Below, one piece after another: positions 13,199 to 21,147 of a stretch of DNA of 31,244 nt. A program made the translations under genes and the position numbers. This stretch comes from a virus. Under the pieces are notes generated by a model. That model was not told where the DNA came from, did no database searches, and saw nothing but the letters and a program-made list of their open reading frames with translations. The stretch is taken from the IMG/VR virus record IMGVR_UViG_3300008110_000654, positions 1 to 31,244 of that record; one strand, given 5' to 3'. Positions within the stretch are counted from its first letter, which is position 1. Each line of letters opens with the position of its first letter.

Positions 13199-13272
13199 GG
13201 ACCTATAGCTCAGTCGGTTAGAGCAAATGACTCATAATCATTAGGTCCCTGGTTCGAGCCCAGGTGGGTCCA
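13199..13272 (+). tRNA. tRNA with CAT anticodon (Ile2 or elongator Met)
   Basis: Acceptor GGACCTA/TGGGTCC, D arm GCTC...GAGC, anticodon stem AATGA/TCATT, loop CTCATAA with CAT at 13233-13235, T arm CCTGG-TTCGAGC-CCAGG, A73 then CA. The inner stem and variable region (TGACTCATAATCA, TTAGGTC) read more like tRNA-Ile2, whose C34 becomes lysidine, than elongator Met; identity is uncertain. Confidence 0.92.
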
Positions 13273-13328
13273 CACAAAAAAATAATATAAAAATAATAAT
13301 ATTTTTTTGTTATAATCCGTATATATGA

Positions 13329-14268
13329 ATGATTACCTTTTACATTTTAAAATTAGAACATTGTATGTCCGGAAAAAAGATATTATTTATCCTCCGAAGA
13401 AGAATTGATTATAACTCACAGAAACATGGAAGTAGTAATAGTTTAAGTACGGGATTATACAATTCCGCAACTTATATGCATGAGATGTTATTGAATGCTG
13501 GTATTGATAGCAAAATATGTGTTGTAGAAGATAATAATAAAATAGATAAAGAAGTATCGGAGTATAAACCAACTCATGTTATTATAGAAGCATTGTGGGT
13601 TGTTCCATCAAAGTTTAGTGTTCTATGTAAGTTACATCCAAAAGTAAAATGGATAATAAGATTGCATTATTGAAAAGAAAGTAATATTATTACCGAACTC
13701 ATATCCGACTGTTTCGAAAAGAAAAACATATTCGGCAAATGATGAATATATAGATGTTGGTTGTTTTGGAGCAGTACGGCCTATGAAGAACCACGTCATA
13801 CAGGCCCTAGCAGCAATTGAGTTTGCAGAATCAATAGGAAAAAAACTACGATTCCATATAAATTCAGGAAGAGTTGAACAGAGAGGTGAATCAGTTATCA
13901 ATAACCTAATTGGTATCTTTGCACACGTTTACGATTCGGGTCATAGATTAATAAATCACGATTGGCTGCCAAGAGAAAAGTTTATTGAATTATGTTCAAC
14001 AATTGATATTGGAATGCAAGTTTCTTTTTCGGAAACATTTAACATAGTAGCAGCTGATATGTTGAGTCAGGGAGTTCCAATAGTTGTTTCAGAAGAAATC
14101 CCATGGAGTAATCCAATATTTGAAGCATCTCCTACTGATAGGACTGAAATGGTTAGGAAACTTAAATTGACAAACAAATTTAATTGGATTAATGTTTATA
14201 CAAATCAAAAATTATTAAATATATATACTAACAAAACACGTAACATCTGGTTAAAACATTTTAAATGA
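13329..14268 (+). pseudogene. Glycosyltransferase (GT-B/GT4-like), broken by deletion and frameshift
   Basis: The first part (13329-13673; ATG 13365, MSGKKILFILRRR, is a likelier start) reads as a GT-B N-terminal domain and stops just after KVKWIIRLHY. From about 13677 the +1 frame continues KKVILLPNSYPTVSKRKTY...VGCFGAVRPMKNHVIQALAA, then the C-terminal domain SFSETFNIVAADMLSQGVPIVVSEE with the E-x7-D/E type nucleotide-sugar site, ending at 14268. Between RLH and KKVILLPN a full-length protein would have roughly another hundred residues, so an internal deletion caused the frameshift. Residual expression of the C-terminal piece from ATG 13783 is possible but unlikely to be functional. The original role may have been surface or DNA glycosylation. 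Confidence 0.75.
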
Positions 14269-14558
14269 AAAAGAAAGAAAATAATAAATACGTTTTAAAA
14301 AACGCAGCAGCATTAAAAGATTATCAACCAAACGATAAGATGTTTTTCAATGTCGTTTTGAAAGTAATCAAAAATCAAAACAACACATTATATATTGAAG
14401 AAATTGAGTGTGAATCTATACAAGATGCGCATAAAAAAATAAAAGAAATAAAGGAATCGGGGATTAGAGTTAAAATATACAATGAACACAGACATTTGGT
14501 TCATACCGAAACTATCAACTATGTAATACAGAATGGTAATACCCCTGATTACGCTTAA
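14265..14558 (+). CDS. Hypothetical protein (97 aa)
   Basis: Begins in the stop of the broken glycosyltransferase (ATGA overlap). Basic N-terminus (MKKKENNKY), then a beta-alpha-beta pattern: MFFNVVLKVI, TLYIEEIECESIQDAHKKIKEIKESG, IRVKIYNEHRHLVHTE. No cysteines or recognised motif. It might depend on translation of the upstream pseudogene's last segment through coupling. Function unknown. Confidence 0.65.
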   Translation: MKKKENNKYVLKNAAALKDYQPNDKMFFNVVLKVIKNQNNTLYIEEIECESIQDAHKKIKEIKESGIRVKIYNEHRHLVHTETINYVIQNGNTPDYA

Positions 14559-14567
14559 ACTCATATT

Positions 14568-15104
14568 ATGAGAAAGGTTTTATTATATACATCGATACTA
14601 TTATTAACTATAATTGGAATGTTTATTGGATGTAATGCATTTTCAAATGAAGATAAACCATTCAATCAAATTGTATTGAGTGAAGATAATATGGTGATAA
14701 ACTATACCAATGTAAATTATTATGATACCGTTTTGAGTGTTGGATTGAATCAGGCCGGAGTGAATGGTGTATTGGTTAGAATGGAATCATTGAGTGATGC
14801 TGCAAAATCTAATTTCGATGGTGAACTGAAAGCACACATTAGATATTATAATGGTGTATATTATTTGTTTGTTGATGAATTTGATAGAGAGGAAGCTATA
14901 ACCGTTATAGCCCATGAGATAATTCACATCTTACAATATAATTCAGGTCAGTTGCAATATGATTTAGCAACCGGATATGTTGTATGGGAAAATGAAACAA
15001 TCGACCCAATACAAGTATCCTATGATAATAGACCTTGGGAACAGGATGCACATCAACGTGATGGACAATTGAGTATTAAAATTAGAGATATATTATACAA
15101 TTAA
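14568..15104 (+). CDS. Lipoprotein with HExxH zinc-peptidase motif
   Basis: 178 residues. The N-terminal hydrophobic stretch ends IGMFIGC, a plausible lipobox with Cys22. Residues 116-120, HEIIH, inside ITVIAHEIIHILQYNSGQLQ, form a zincin helix, and a downstream acidic region (PWEQDAHQRDG, about 159-169) may supply the third ligand. Best read as an exported, lipid-anchored zinc metallopeptidase-like protein. The substrate is unknown; phage peptidases of this kind can modify host envelope or capsid proteins. Confidence 0.75.
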   Translation: MRKVLLYTSILLLTIIGMFIGCNAFSNEDKPFNQIVLSEDNMVINYTNVNYYDTVLSVGLNQAGVNGVLVRMESLSDAAKSNFDGELKAHIRYYNGVYYLFVDEFDREEAITVIAHEIIHILQYNSGQLQYDLATGYVVWENETIDPIQVSYDNRPWEQDAHQRDGQLSIKIRDILYN

Positions 15105-15118
15105 AAAAACAAAAAGTT

Positions 15119-15361
15119 ATGGAAGTATTTGGTATTTATTATTTGATTACGTTTCTTTACTGCATGATAATGTCAGCACGTAAATGGAATAGAGATGTAC
15201 GAGCTGGCGGTTTGGGTGTTACCCCCGCAATGGACACAATGGCAATAATTATGATGTGTTGGGCATTGGCACCTGTTGATATATTTCTGACATGGATGCG
15301 AGTATATAAAGAAGCTGAAGAAGTGAGACGTAGAATTGATAAGGAAAACAACATTTTCTAA
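15119..15361 (+). CDS. Two-helix small membrane protein (80 aa)
   Basis: Starts at ATG 15119 after AACAAAAAGTT. Helices at about residues 3-19 ([17 protein letters not shown]) and 38-58 ([20 protein letters not shown]) are joined by a basic loop ([12 protein letters not shown]), with a charged coiled tail. It follows the metallopeptidase gene closely and precedes tRNA-Ser. Function unknown. Confidence 0.7.
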   Translation: MEVFGIYYLITFLYCMIMSARKWNRDVRAGGLGVTPAMDTMAIIMMCWALAPVDIFLTWMRVYKEAEEVRRRIDKENNIF

Positions 15362-15368
15362 ATTATCA

Positions 15369-15453
15369 GGAGAGATGGCAGAGCGGTTGAATGCACCGGT
15401 CTTGAAAACCGGCATACTGAAAGGTATCTGGGGTTCGAATCCCTGTCTCTCCG
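15369..15453 (+). tRNA. tRNA-Ser(TGA)
   Basis: Acceptor GGAGAGA/TCTCTCC, anticodon stem CCGGT/ACCGG, loop CTTGAAA with TGA at 15403-15405, long variable arm (CATACTGAAAGGTATC), T loop TTCGAAT, G73 as in tRNA-Ser, then CA. Confidence 0.95.
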
Positions 15454-15460
15454 CAAAAGG

Positions 15461-15508
15461 ACTTTAATGGTTAAAGTACAAAACCAAACGTAGGTTAGTC
15501 CGACCTAC
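15461..15508 (+). ncRNA. Inter-tRNA spacer J: two perfect hairpins
   Basis: ACTTTAA-tgg-TTAAAGT (15461-15477) and GTAGGT-tagtccg-ACCTAC (15490-15508) fill the gap between tRNA-Ser and tRNA-Gly. No ORF. Confidence 0.5.
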
Positions 15509-15512
15509 ATAA

Positions 15513-15584
15513 GCGGATATCGTATAATGGTTATTACTCCTTCCTTCCAAGTAGGAGATGTCGGTTCGATTCCGGCTATCCGCT
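15513..15584 (+). tRNA. tRNA-Gly(TCC), second copy
   Basis: Acceptor GCGGATA/TATCCGC, anticodon stem CCTTC/GTAGG with a T-T mismatch, loop CTTCCAA with TCC at 15546-15548, T arm GTCGG-TTCGATT-CCGGC, U73. Same anticodon as the copy at 9818 but a clearly different body, so not a recent duplicate. Confidence 0.88.
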
Positions 15585-15588
15585 CGTG

Positions 15589-15666
15589 GGCCTGTTAGTA
15601 TTAGGCCGAAAGAGAAATAGGTGTTTTTCAATTACTAACCTCCCAAACATTATCCAATGGGAGGTT
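15589..15666 (+). ncRNA. Inter-tRNA structured spacer K (candidate)
   Basis: AACCTCCC (15637-15644) pairs exactly with GGGAGGTT (15659-15666); GGCCT/AGGCC forms a hairpin near 15590-15606 whose loop GTTAGTA (15594-15600) can pair with TACTAAC (15633-15639), a pseudoknot or alternative fold. No ORF. Confidence 0.5.
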
Positions 15667-15669
15667 CAT

Positions 15670-15740
15670 TGCCCTTTAGTATAACGGTAGTACGACAGAT
15701 TTTGATTCTGTTTGTTGTGGTTCGAATCCATGAGGGGCAA
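15670..15740 (+). tRNA. tRNA-Gln(TTG)
   Basis: Acceptor TGCCCTT/AGGGGCA, anticodon stem ACAGA/TCTGT, loop TTTTGAT with TTG at 15702-15704, T loop TTCGAAT, A73 then CA. Last tRNA of the array. Confidence 0.94.
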
Positions 15741-15783
15741 CATATATATTTTGTATTTTCAGATTTTTTATTTATATTTGATT

Positions 15784-16005
15784 ATGGAACAGCAAGAAAT
15801 AAATTCAGGACATTATTTAGAATTGATGGATAGATTGCATGTTATAATGTGTACTTTAAATGACCATTGTGTAAAGCATCCATTGGCACAATCTGATGAT
15901 GAAATAAAATTTAAAATAGAATACGCAATAGGCCAATTATGGGATGCGTATCAATTAGTAGGAAAAAAAGATTACGAAAATGAAAATGAGAATAACACAT
16001 ATTAG
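15784..16005 (+). CDS. Small hypothetical protein (73 aa)
   Basis: Starts at ATG 15784; an in-frame TTG further upstream lies in the tRNA. Mostly helical (GHYLELMDRLHVIMCTLNDHCVKHP, DEIKFKIEYAIGQLWDAYQLVG), ending in Glu/Asn repeats. It overlaps the phosphoesterase start by 26 nt, suggesting coupling. No family recognised. Confidence 0.65.
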   Translation: MEQQEINSGHYLELMDRLHVIMCTLNDHCVKHPLAQSDDEIKFKIEYAIGQLWDAYQLVGKKDYENENENNTY

Positions 16006-16738
16006 CGATACACATAATAAACACAACCAACTCAATGGTAAATTACCAGGTGGTGATTTACTTATTCATAGTGGGGATGTTTCATCTATTGGTAGGGAAA
16101 ATGAAGTTGAAAGGTTTATAAAATGGTTCAATGGAATTGATAACTATACCAATAAAGTATTTATAGCCGGTAATCATGATTTAACATTTGATTCGGAAAT
16201 TTTGTTAAAAAATAAATCAGAGTATTTTGATAGAAAAGCATACTCAAATCCAAACCCATCAAATGGCAAACCACAATGGTTGGAAATTTTGTTACAATCC
16301 GAACTCAATGATAATGTATTCTATTTAGAGAATAACTTTGTTATGATTGATGGTATTAAAATTTGGGGTTCACCTTATTCACCATCATTCGGACGTGGTT
16401 GGGCATTCAATAAAGATAGAGGACATGATATAATGGAAGTATGGAATCAAATACCAAATGATACTGACATTGTTATTACACATAGTCCGATTTATGGATA
16501 TTGTGATAGAGCATCTAACACAAATCAAAATGTAGGATGTGCAGATTTGTATCATAGATTAAATGAATTGGATGTTCAGTTACATTTCAGCGGTCATATA
16601 CATGAAGCATATGGATATAAACCAACTAAATGGGGTTACGCATTCAATGGTTGTAATTGTAATTTGAGTTATGAAGTGTATAATAATCCTATTACATTTG
16701 ATTATGATTTTATGACAAAAGAAATAGATTTTTTATGA
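15980..16738 (+). CDS. Calcineurin-like metallophosphoesterase
   Basis: 252 residues. ISDTH (Asp10, His12), HSGDV (Asp33), AGNHDL (Asn65, His66), ITHSP and FSGHIH provide the full dimetal site in order. Start at 15980 (in the preceding gene) or 15986. The stop overlaps the next start (ATGA), coupling it to a cREC-like protein. The fold cleaves phosphomono- or diesters; given the neighbours (cREC, HAD_SAK, tRNAs) a nucleic-acid end or 2',3'-cyclic phosphate substrate is a reasonable inference. Confidence 0.9.
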   Translation: MKMRITHISDTHNKHNQLNGKLPGGDLLIHSGDVSSIGRENEVERFIKWFNGIDNYTNKVFIAGNHDLTFDSEILLKNKSEYFDRKAYSNPNPSNGKPQWLEILLQSELNDNVFYLENNFVMIDGIKIWGSPYSPSFGRGWAFNKDRGHDIMEVWNQIPNDTDIVITHSPIYGYCDRASNTNQNVGCADLYHRLNELDVQLHFSGHIHEAYGYKPTKWGYAFNGCNCNLSYEVYNNPITFDYDFMTKEIDFL

Positions 16739-17226
16739 TAAAGAAAGAAAAGATATGGTTGTATTTGGATGATGTCCGAATACCAACCGAAGGAAACTGG
16801 GAAGTGGTCAGAAATTATGATGAGTTTATTTTACACATAAAAATGTATGGATTAGAAAACTATGAAGTAATAAGTTTGGATCACGATTTGGGAGAAGGTG
16901 CAATGGTAGAATATTACACCAATGTAAAACCTAACTATGAATTAAACTACGAACGGATCCCTGAAAAAACAGGAATGGATTGTGCTAGATTTTTGGTAAC
17001 GGAAGCAATGAGTCGAAACATTCAGTTACCAACTATCTATGTACATTCCGCTAATCCGATAGGAGCAGCTAACATAATAGGTTACATTAACAACTATTTC
17101 AGAAATCACAAATTACCTGAAGTATGTGTAAAGGTTAACATAGAACATACTTACTCTCCCGATCAGATATTGAGTGAAGAAGAACGACATAGAAGGTATA
17201 ACATTATAAAACAATATAAAAAATAA
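16735..17226 (+). CDS. Cyclic-phosphate-processing receiver-like protein (cREC)
   Basis: 163 residues. LYLDDVR (residues 9-15), VVRNYDEF, ISLDHDLG (46-53), TGMDCARFLV and HSANPIGAANI (104-114) are the signature strings of the family described as cyclic-phosphate-processing receiver domain. It is a Rossmann-like receiver fold with an added DHD and HSxNP site proposed to act on cyclic nucleotide ends in RNA repair. It is coupled by ATGA to the metallophosphoesterase upstream. Family match is good from memory; the biochemical role is a prediction. Confidence 0.8.
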   Translation: MIKKEKIWLYLDDVRIPTEGNWEVVRNYDEFILHIKMYGLENYEVISLDHDLGEGAMVEYYTNVKPNYELNYERIPEKTGMDCARFLVTEAMSRNIQLPTIYVHSANPIGAANIIGYINNYFRNHKLPEVCVKVNIEHTYSPDQILSEEERHRRYNIIKQYKK

Positions 17227-17229
17227 TTT

Positions 17230-17370
17230 ATGATTGGATTTGCAATTGGATTCGTATTGACATCTATTTGGCTTTGGTTCGAAATATGGCGTTCACCAAC
17301 TGTCGATGAACGAACAGGAAAAACAATAAAACAAGGAAAAAAACTTTCAGACTTATTCAACAAAAAATAA
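17230..17370 (+). CDS. Small single-helix membrane protein (46 aa)
   Basis: ATG 17230, 3 nt after the previous stop, to TAA at 17370. Residues 2-20 (IGFAIGFVLTSIWLWFEIW) form a transmembrane helix, followed by a basic tail (GKTIKQGKKLSDLFNKK). It fills an otherwise empty gap in the operon. Unknown function. Confidence 0.65.
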   Translation: MIGFAIGFVLTSIWLWFEIWRSPTVDERTGKTIKQGKKLSDLFNKK

Positions 17371-17383
17371 AAAATAAATAGTT

Positions 17384-17962
17384 ATGGACATCAGATTCAC
17401 AGATAGCTTTAGTAAAAGTTTGAAAAGGTTAATTTGGCATCAGCATTGGTTATATAAAACCTATGCGTTATTTCGTTATGATATTCCTTTGTTTGTAAAA
17501 AACATTTGGAGATTCAGACGGGAATTGTGGAAGCACGAATGGTGGGATTACCGATTCACACTCAATATGCTGGAACGTTCTCTTACTATAATGGAAGAGG
17601 GAATGAGTGCGAAGGGAATGGAAGTGACCGAAACAAGAGAACCGAAAGTCAAATCAATGAGAAGGGTTTTGGAGTTGCTTCGCAATAATAGAGAAGATAG
17701 ATATATTGAAATGGCAGAGGCTGAGTTGGGTGAATTGATTATGCACGATTGGGAGTGGGAGCCTGTTGAGGGGGAACACTACAAACTAATGGATAAAGAA
17801 ACCAAAGAAGAAAGGGAACACAATCGTGCCGTATTCAATAGAGCAAGAGAAATAGAAGATACGGAGTGGAATGAATTGTGGGAAATTTTCAAAGGTACTA
17901 AATACTCAAAGAAATTTGGGAAAAAATATGATGGTACTGATATGAGGGGATGGTGGGATTAG
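17384..17962 (+). CDS. Conserved phage protein of unknown function (192 aa)
   Basis: Trp- and charge-rich, mostly helical protein. The N-terminal half is basic/aromatic (LIWHQHWLYKTYALFRYDIPLFV, WKHEWWDYRFTLNML); the C-terminal half is acidic. The ending LWEIFKGTKYSKKFGKKYDGTDMRGWWD, with the terminal GWWD, recalls a conserved family in many large phages. No membrane helix is certain. Function unknown. Confidence 0.75.
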   Translation: MDIRFTDSFSKSLKRLIWHQHWLYKTYALFRYDIPLFVKNIWRFRRELWKHEWWDYRFTLNMLERSLTIMEEGMSAKGMEVTETREPKVKSMRRVLELLRNNREDRYIEMAEAELGELIMHDWEWEPVEGEHYKLMDKETKEEREHNRAVFNRAREIEDTEWNELWEIFKGTKYSKKFGKKYDGTDMRGWWD

Positions 17963-17992
17963 GTAGATTACTAACCAATTAATATATGTTTT

Positions 17993-18187
17993 ATGTTTGC
18001 CATTTTGTTTTCTATTGCTATTGCGAGTATCATTGCTTTCTTTTGGGTAAGGGGTATTGATAATATGAAAAAGAATTATCCTGATTATAAAGGGGAAGAT
18101 TTCCTAAATTGGGATAAGGATGTAACCAAATCCGCCGGAAGGGATGGGTGGGATGATAATAAAGTTCATACCGAAGGCGATTTCTAA
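17993..18187 (+). CDS. Small membrane protein (64 aa)
   Basis: N-terminal transmembrane helix (MFAILFSIAIASIIAFFWV) and a short charged tail containing KNYPDYKGEDFLNWDKD. The next gene follows after 23 nt with an A-rich leader. Function unknown. Confidence 0.65.
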   Translation: MFAILFSIAIASIIAFFWVRGIDNMKKNYPDYKGEDFLNWDKDVTKSAGRDGWDDNKVHTEGDF

Positions 18188-18210
18188 TTAGTATTTAAAA
18201 TTTAAAAGTT

Positions 18211-18543
18211 ATGAAAAAATTTACACAAGTTTATCAAAGTTCAGTTTTAATTATTGGTGCGTTATCTTTGATGGTAATGTGCTGGTATCAACGTAGAGAA
18301 ATTAATACCTTAAAAGAAGAAAACGTCAAAGTGAAATTTGAATCGGAATCTTTGCAAGGTGGTGATATTACAAAAACACAAACAATTGATTCTCTACAAA
18401 AGAGATGCGATTCCCTTTATGATGAATTGTTCCCTGCTCAAATTGAATTGGGTAGGTATCAGGTAGCTTACGAAATCTTTTCACAAAGAAATCCTAAAGC
18501 AGCATCACAATATGGTGATATTATTTCAAATGAAACAGAATAA
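18211..18543 (+). CDS. Membrane-anchored coiled-coil protein (110 aa)
   Basis: A transmembrane helix at about residues 12-26 (VLIIGALSLMVMCWY) is followed by a coiled coil (REINTLKEENVKVKFESESLQ, TIDSLQKRCDSLYDELFPAQIELGRY). Starts after AAATTTAAAAGTT. It resembles the other single-anchor coiled-coil proteins here (328, 12792) in design, not in sequence. Function unknown. Confidence 0.7.
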   Translation: MKKFTQVYQSSVLIIGALSLMVMCWYQRREINTLKEENVKVKFESESLQGGDITKTQTIDSLQKRCDSLYDELFPAQIELGRYQVAYEIFSQRNPKAASQYGDIISNETE

Positions 18544-18546
18544 GTT

Positions 18547-18708
18547 ATGGCAATTGAAACAAAATTAGATATGGTATTGAAAGTTCTCGAAGATATAAGA
18601 GAAATTTTGAAAGAACAAAAACAACAACCGCAAACAAAAATTACCGTGGTAGGTAATAAAACACAAAGCACAAAAGGACTCAAAAATAGTGAAGATTTTA
18701 CCCTATAA
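18547..18708 (+). CDS. Small hypothetical protein (53 aa)
   Basis: ATG 18547 lies 3 nt after the preceding stop. The N-terminal half is an amphipathic helix (ETKLDMVLKVLEDIREILKEQKQ), the second half polar (KITVVGNKTQSTKGLKN). It ends about 30 nt before a terminator and is probably the last gene of this operon. No family recognised. Confidence 0.6.
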   Translation: MAIETKLDMVLKVLEDIREILKEQKQQPQTKITVVGNKTQSTKGLKNSEDFTL

Positions 18709-18720
18709 ATAGGGGTTTTA

Positions 18721-18745
18721 TAACTCATTGATAATCAAAGACTTA
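18721..18745. repeat. 25-bp palindromic repeat R2
   Basis: Half-sites TAACTCATTGA and TCAAAGACTTA around TAA. The right half is part of the terminator stem at 18737. Flanked by ATAGGGG as in R7. Confidence 0.65.
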
Positions 18746-18767
18746 CATATGTAGGTCTTTTTTTATG
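18737..18767 (+). terminator. Intrinsic terminator
   Basis: AAAGACTTAC (18737-18746) pairs with GTAGGTCTTT (18751-18760) with one G-U around loop ATAT, followed by a T run. Ends the 15784-18708 gene block. Confidence 0.88.
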
Positions 18768-18769
18768 CG

Positions 18770-18794
18770 TAAAGCGTTGATTGTCAATGGGTTA
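18770..18794. repeat. 25-bp palindromic repeat R3
   Basis: TAAAGCGTTGA and TCAATGGGTTA around TTG, 19 bp upstream of the -33 box of P6. Confidence 0.7.
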
Positions 18795-18813
18795 AAAAAT
18801 AGTTTAATATTTT

Positions 18814-18845
18814 TTTGGCCATTTGAAATATTTTTCGTATATTTA
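18814..18845 (+). promoter_or_regulatory. Promoter P6 for the HExxH/VWA gene
   Basis: TTTGG at 18814-18818, 19 nt, TATATTTA at 18838-18845; predicted leader of about 33 nt before ATG 18882. Confidence 0.85.
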
Positions 18846-18881
18846 CATATATTCACAAATTAATCACACAAATTTATTGTT

Positions 18882-21143
18882 ATGAGTTGGTACAAATCCG
18901 CAGTTGGTAAGGTAAAAAATTATGCTTCATCCTTTTGGTATGATGATTATGATACGTCCTTTGATTATCTTGAAGAATATGGTTCATTCAAAAAAACAGA
19001 TTTGGATGCGTATAAGAAAACCCACAACCTTTACAAATTAGCATCGGTTCGTAGGGCTATATCAAACTTTGTTCAAATTGTAACGAACAAATCTATCCCC
19101 GTTTCATTCGCAACAAAAAGTGATAGTAAAACGGATGGTAAGAAAGTTATTCTTTCCGCCGATGTGGATGATAACTTTGATGTTTCCGTTGGTTTGGCAT
19201 TACACGAAGGTTCACATATTGTACTTTCTGATTTTGAAATGTTGGGAGCACTTGCTAATACTAAAGGTGGTATAGAAAGTTTACATCGTGGTATTCGATA
19301 CCAAAAACAAAAAGCAGAGCTTGAAGGGGCTGTTGATATCTATGATGAAGAATTTATATTAAAATCAATAAACGAATATATTGATGCAAGATGCCCAAAA
19401 TATTCAACCCTTCTTAAAGAAATTTATACATCAAATGGTAAAATTGGTAAGTATGGCAATCCAACGGATGAAGTACACAATGTTATTCAGGGGTTGAATA
19501 ATTGGATTGAAGATAGGCGTATTGATCATTATATATACAATTCGGCGCCTGGTTATAGAGATTACTATCTTTCTATGTATGAACATTATTTCAATGATAA
19601 ATCTGTAACTAAAGGTATCAAATCCGATGAGTTTACGGAAGAAACGTTGGATAGTTATATGTTCCGAATTATCAACCTACTGAATAGTGAAACGAATCTA
19701 TCCAAACTAAAAGGACTTCGTACTATATATCGTATGTTGGATTTGAAGAACATCAGTAGATTGAAATCATCGCAAGATTCATTGGATTTGGCTATCAACA
19801 TTGTTTCTGAAATACTGAAAAATGTTACCGAAAACCAACAGCAAAATGGTGCCGGTAAAGGTAGTGGTAATAATACTGATGGTCAACCAGAAAATGGTAA
19901 CGCTGATGTAAACGAAATGGGTGATGGTGATAATGATGATATGGGTGGCACTAATGGTGGTGCTGATGTGAGTGGGCAGAATGGTTCTCAATCAAATCAG
20001 AATGGTGGTGATGATGAAGGTAAGGATATGTTATCTAAAAACGCTCTTCAATCTCTACTTAAAAAGTTCCAAAAACAAAAGGACTTTCTTAATGGTAATG
20101 TAAAGAAGAAAACGATAACCAAACAAGAGAATGAAAAGTTGGATGATATTCAGGAATCAGGCACCGAATTAGTTCGTGTTGGTTCGGATTATGAAAACCA
20201 TAGAGGTGATCAAATTGGTAAGGGTGTTGATTGTATCGTAGTGAAGAACCTAACAAGTAAGTTGCTTGAAAGTTCAGATTTTCCATTTACAAATAGTTCT
20301 TGGAATTCGGATAAAGCGGTATCTACACCATATGTTGATGAAGTGAAGCGAGGTACTATATTGGGTACTATATTGGGTAAGAAGCTACAAATTCGTAGTG
20401 AAAGTCGAGATACTATCTTTAGTCGCTTGAAGAAGGGTAAAATTGATGGACGTATGGTTGCATCGCTTGGGTTTGATAATGATAACGTATTCTATCAACG
20501 TGATGTTGACCAATACAAAAAAGCAAACCTACATATCTCAATCGATTACTCCGGCTCAATGAGTGGTAGTAAATTGAGAAAGGCAATTGTATCTACCGTC
20601 GCTATTGTAAAAGCATGTGAAATGGCACGTAATATCAATACGCAAGTATCGGTTCGTTCAACTGATACGGGTGGTAGGTCATTACCATATGTTGCGTTGG
20701 TTCACGATAGTAGGAAAAACACATTCAAACAATTCTCATATTTTATGAGTGCTCTTGATTGTACCAATACTACACCTGAAGGTTTGTGTTTTGAAGCAAT
20801 TATGAAAGAACTTATCCCATCTACAAATGATACGGATAGTTATTTCCTAAACTTTTCGGACGGACAACCAACATATAATATTCACAATGGTAATGATTCT
20901 ATCAACTATGGTGGACGGCCAGCTGCAAAACATACCCGTAAGCAAGTGAAGAAAATGCAAACAAATGGTTTGAATATTCTTTCGTACTTTATTACAGAGT
21001 ATAGTTCTGAAAGATTTCAACAATCAACAGATTGGGAAATATTCAAAGAGTGTTATGGACCCGATGCCAAATACATAAATGTAGAAAATATGATTGAGGT
21101 AGCAAAAACAATGAATGAATTGTTCCTTAAAAAAGAAAGATAA
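18882..21143 (+). CDS. Fusion of HExxH metallopeptidase-like domain and VWA domain (CobT-like)
   Basis: 753 residues. An N-terminal domain carries LALHEGSHIVLSDFE with His108, Glu109 and His112, a zincin-type site. Residues about 316-385 are a low-complexity Asn/Gly/Asp linker. The C-terminal VWA domain has the MIDAS DYSGS starting at Asp555, then the Thr of NTTPEG and the Asp of NFSDGQPT. VWA proteins of this design partner a MoxR/CobS/CbbQ AAA+ ATPase, which is the next gene. Such pairs remodel or insert metals into target proteins; phage homologues are often labelled CobT, but no cobalamin genes are near. The extra HExxH suggests it may also cut its target. Confidence 0.85.
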   Translation: MSWYKSAVGKVKNYASSFWYDDYDTSFDYLEEYGSFKKTDLDAYKKTHNLYKLASVRRAISNFVQIVTNKSIPVSFATKSDSKTDGKKVILSADVDDNFDVSVGLALHEGSHIVLSDFEMLGALANTKGGIESLHRGIRYQKQKAELEGAVDIYDEEFILKSINEYIDARCPKYSTLLKEIYTSNGKIGKYGNPTDEVHNVIQGLNNWIEDRRIDHYIYNSAPGYRDYYLSMYEHYFNDKSVTKGIKSDEFTEETLDSYMFRIINLLNSETNLSKLKGLRTIYRMLDLKNISRLKSSQDSLDLAINIVSEILKNVTENQQQNGAGKGSGNNTDGQPENGNADVNEMGDGDNDDMGGTNGGADVSGQNGSQSNQNGGDDEGKDMLSKNALQSLLKKFQKQKDFLNGNVKKKTITKQENEKLDDIQESGTELVRVGSDYENHRGDQIGKGVDCIVVKNLTSKLLESSDFPFTNSSWNSDKAVSTPYVDEVKRGTILGTILGKKLQIRSESRDTIFSRLKKGKIDGRMVASLGFDNDNVFYQRDVDQYKKANLHISIDYSGSMSGSKLRKAIVSTVAIVKACEMARNINTQVSVRSTDTGGRSLPYVALVHDSRKNTFKQFSYFMSALDCTNTTPEGLCFEAIMKELIPSTNDTDSYFLNFSDGQPTYNIHNGNDSINYGGRPAAKHTRKQVKKMQTNGLNILSYFITEYSSERFQQSTDWEIFKECYGPDAKYINVENMIEVAKTMNELFLKKER

Positions 21144-21147
21144 AGTG

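Noticed and set aside
13783-14268. Separate 161-aa gene
   Set aside because: The frame is open upstream with clear glycosyltransferase sequence lacking a start, so it is the distal half of a broken gene.
19779-20030. Tandem repeat locus
   Set aside because: The Asn/Gly/Asp-rich stretch is a coding linker in frame between two domains rather than a DNA repeat array.
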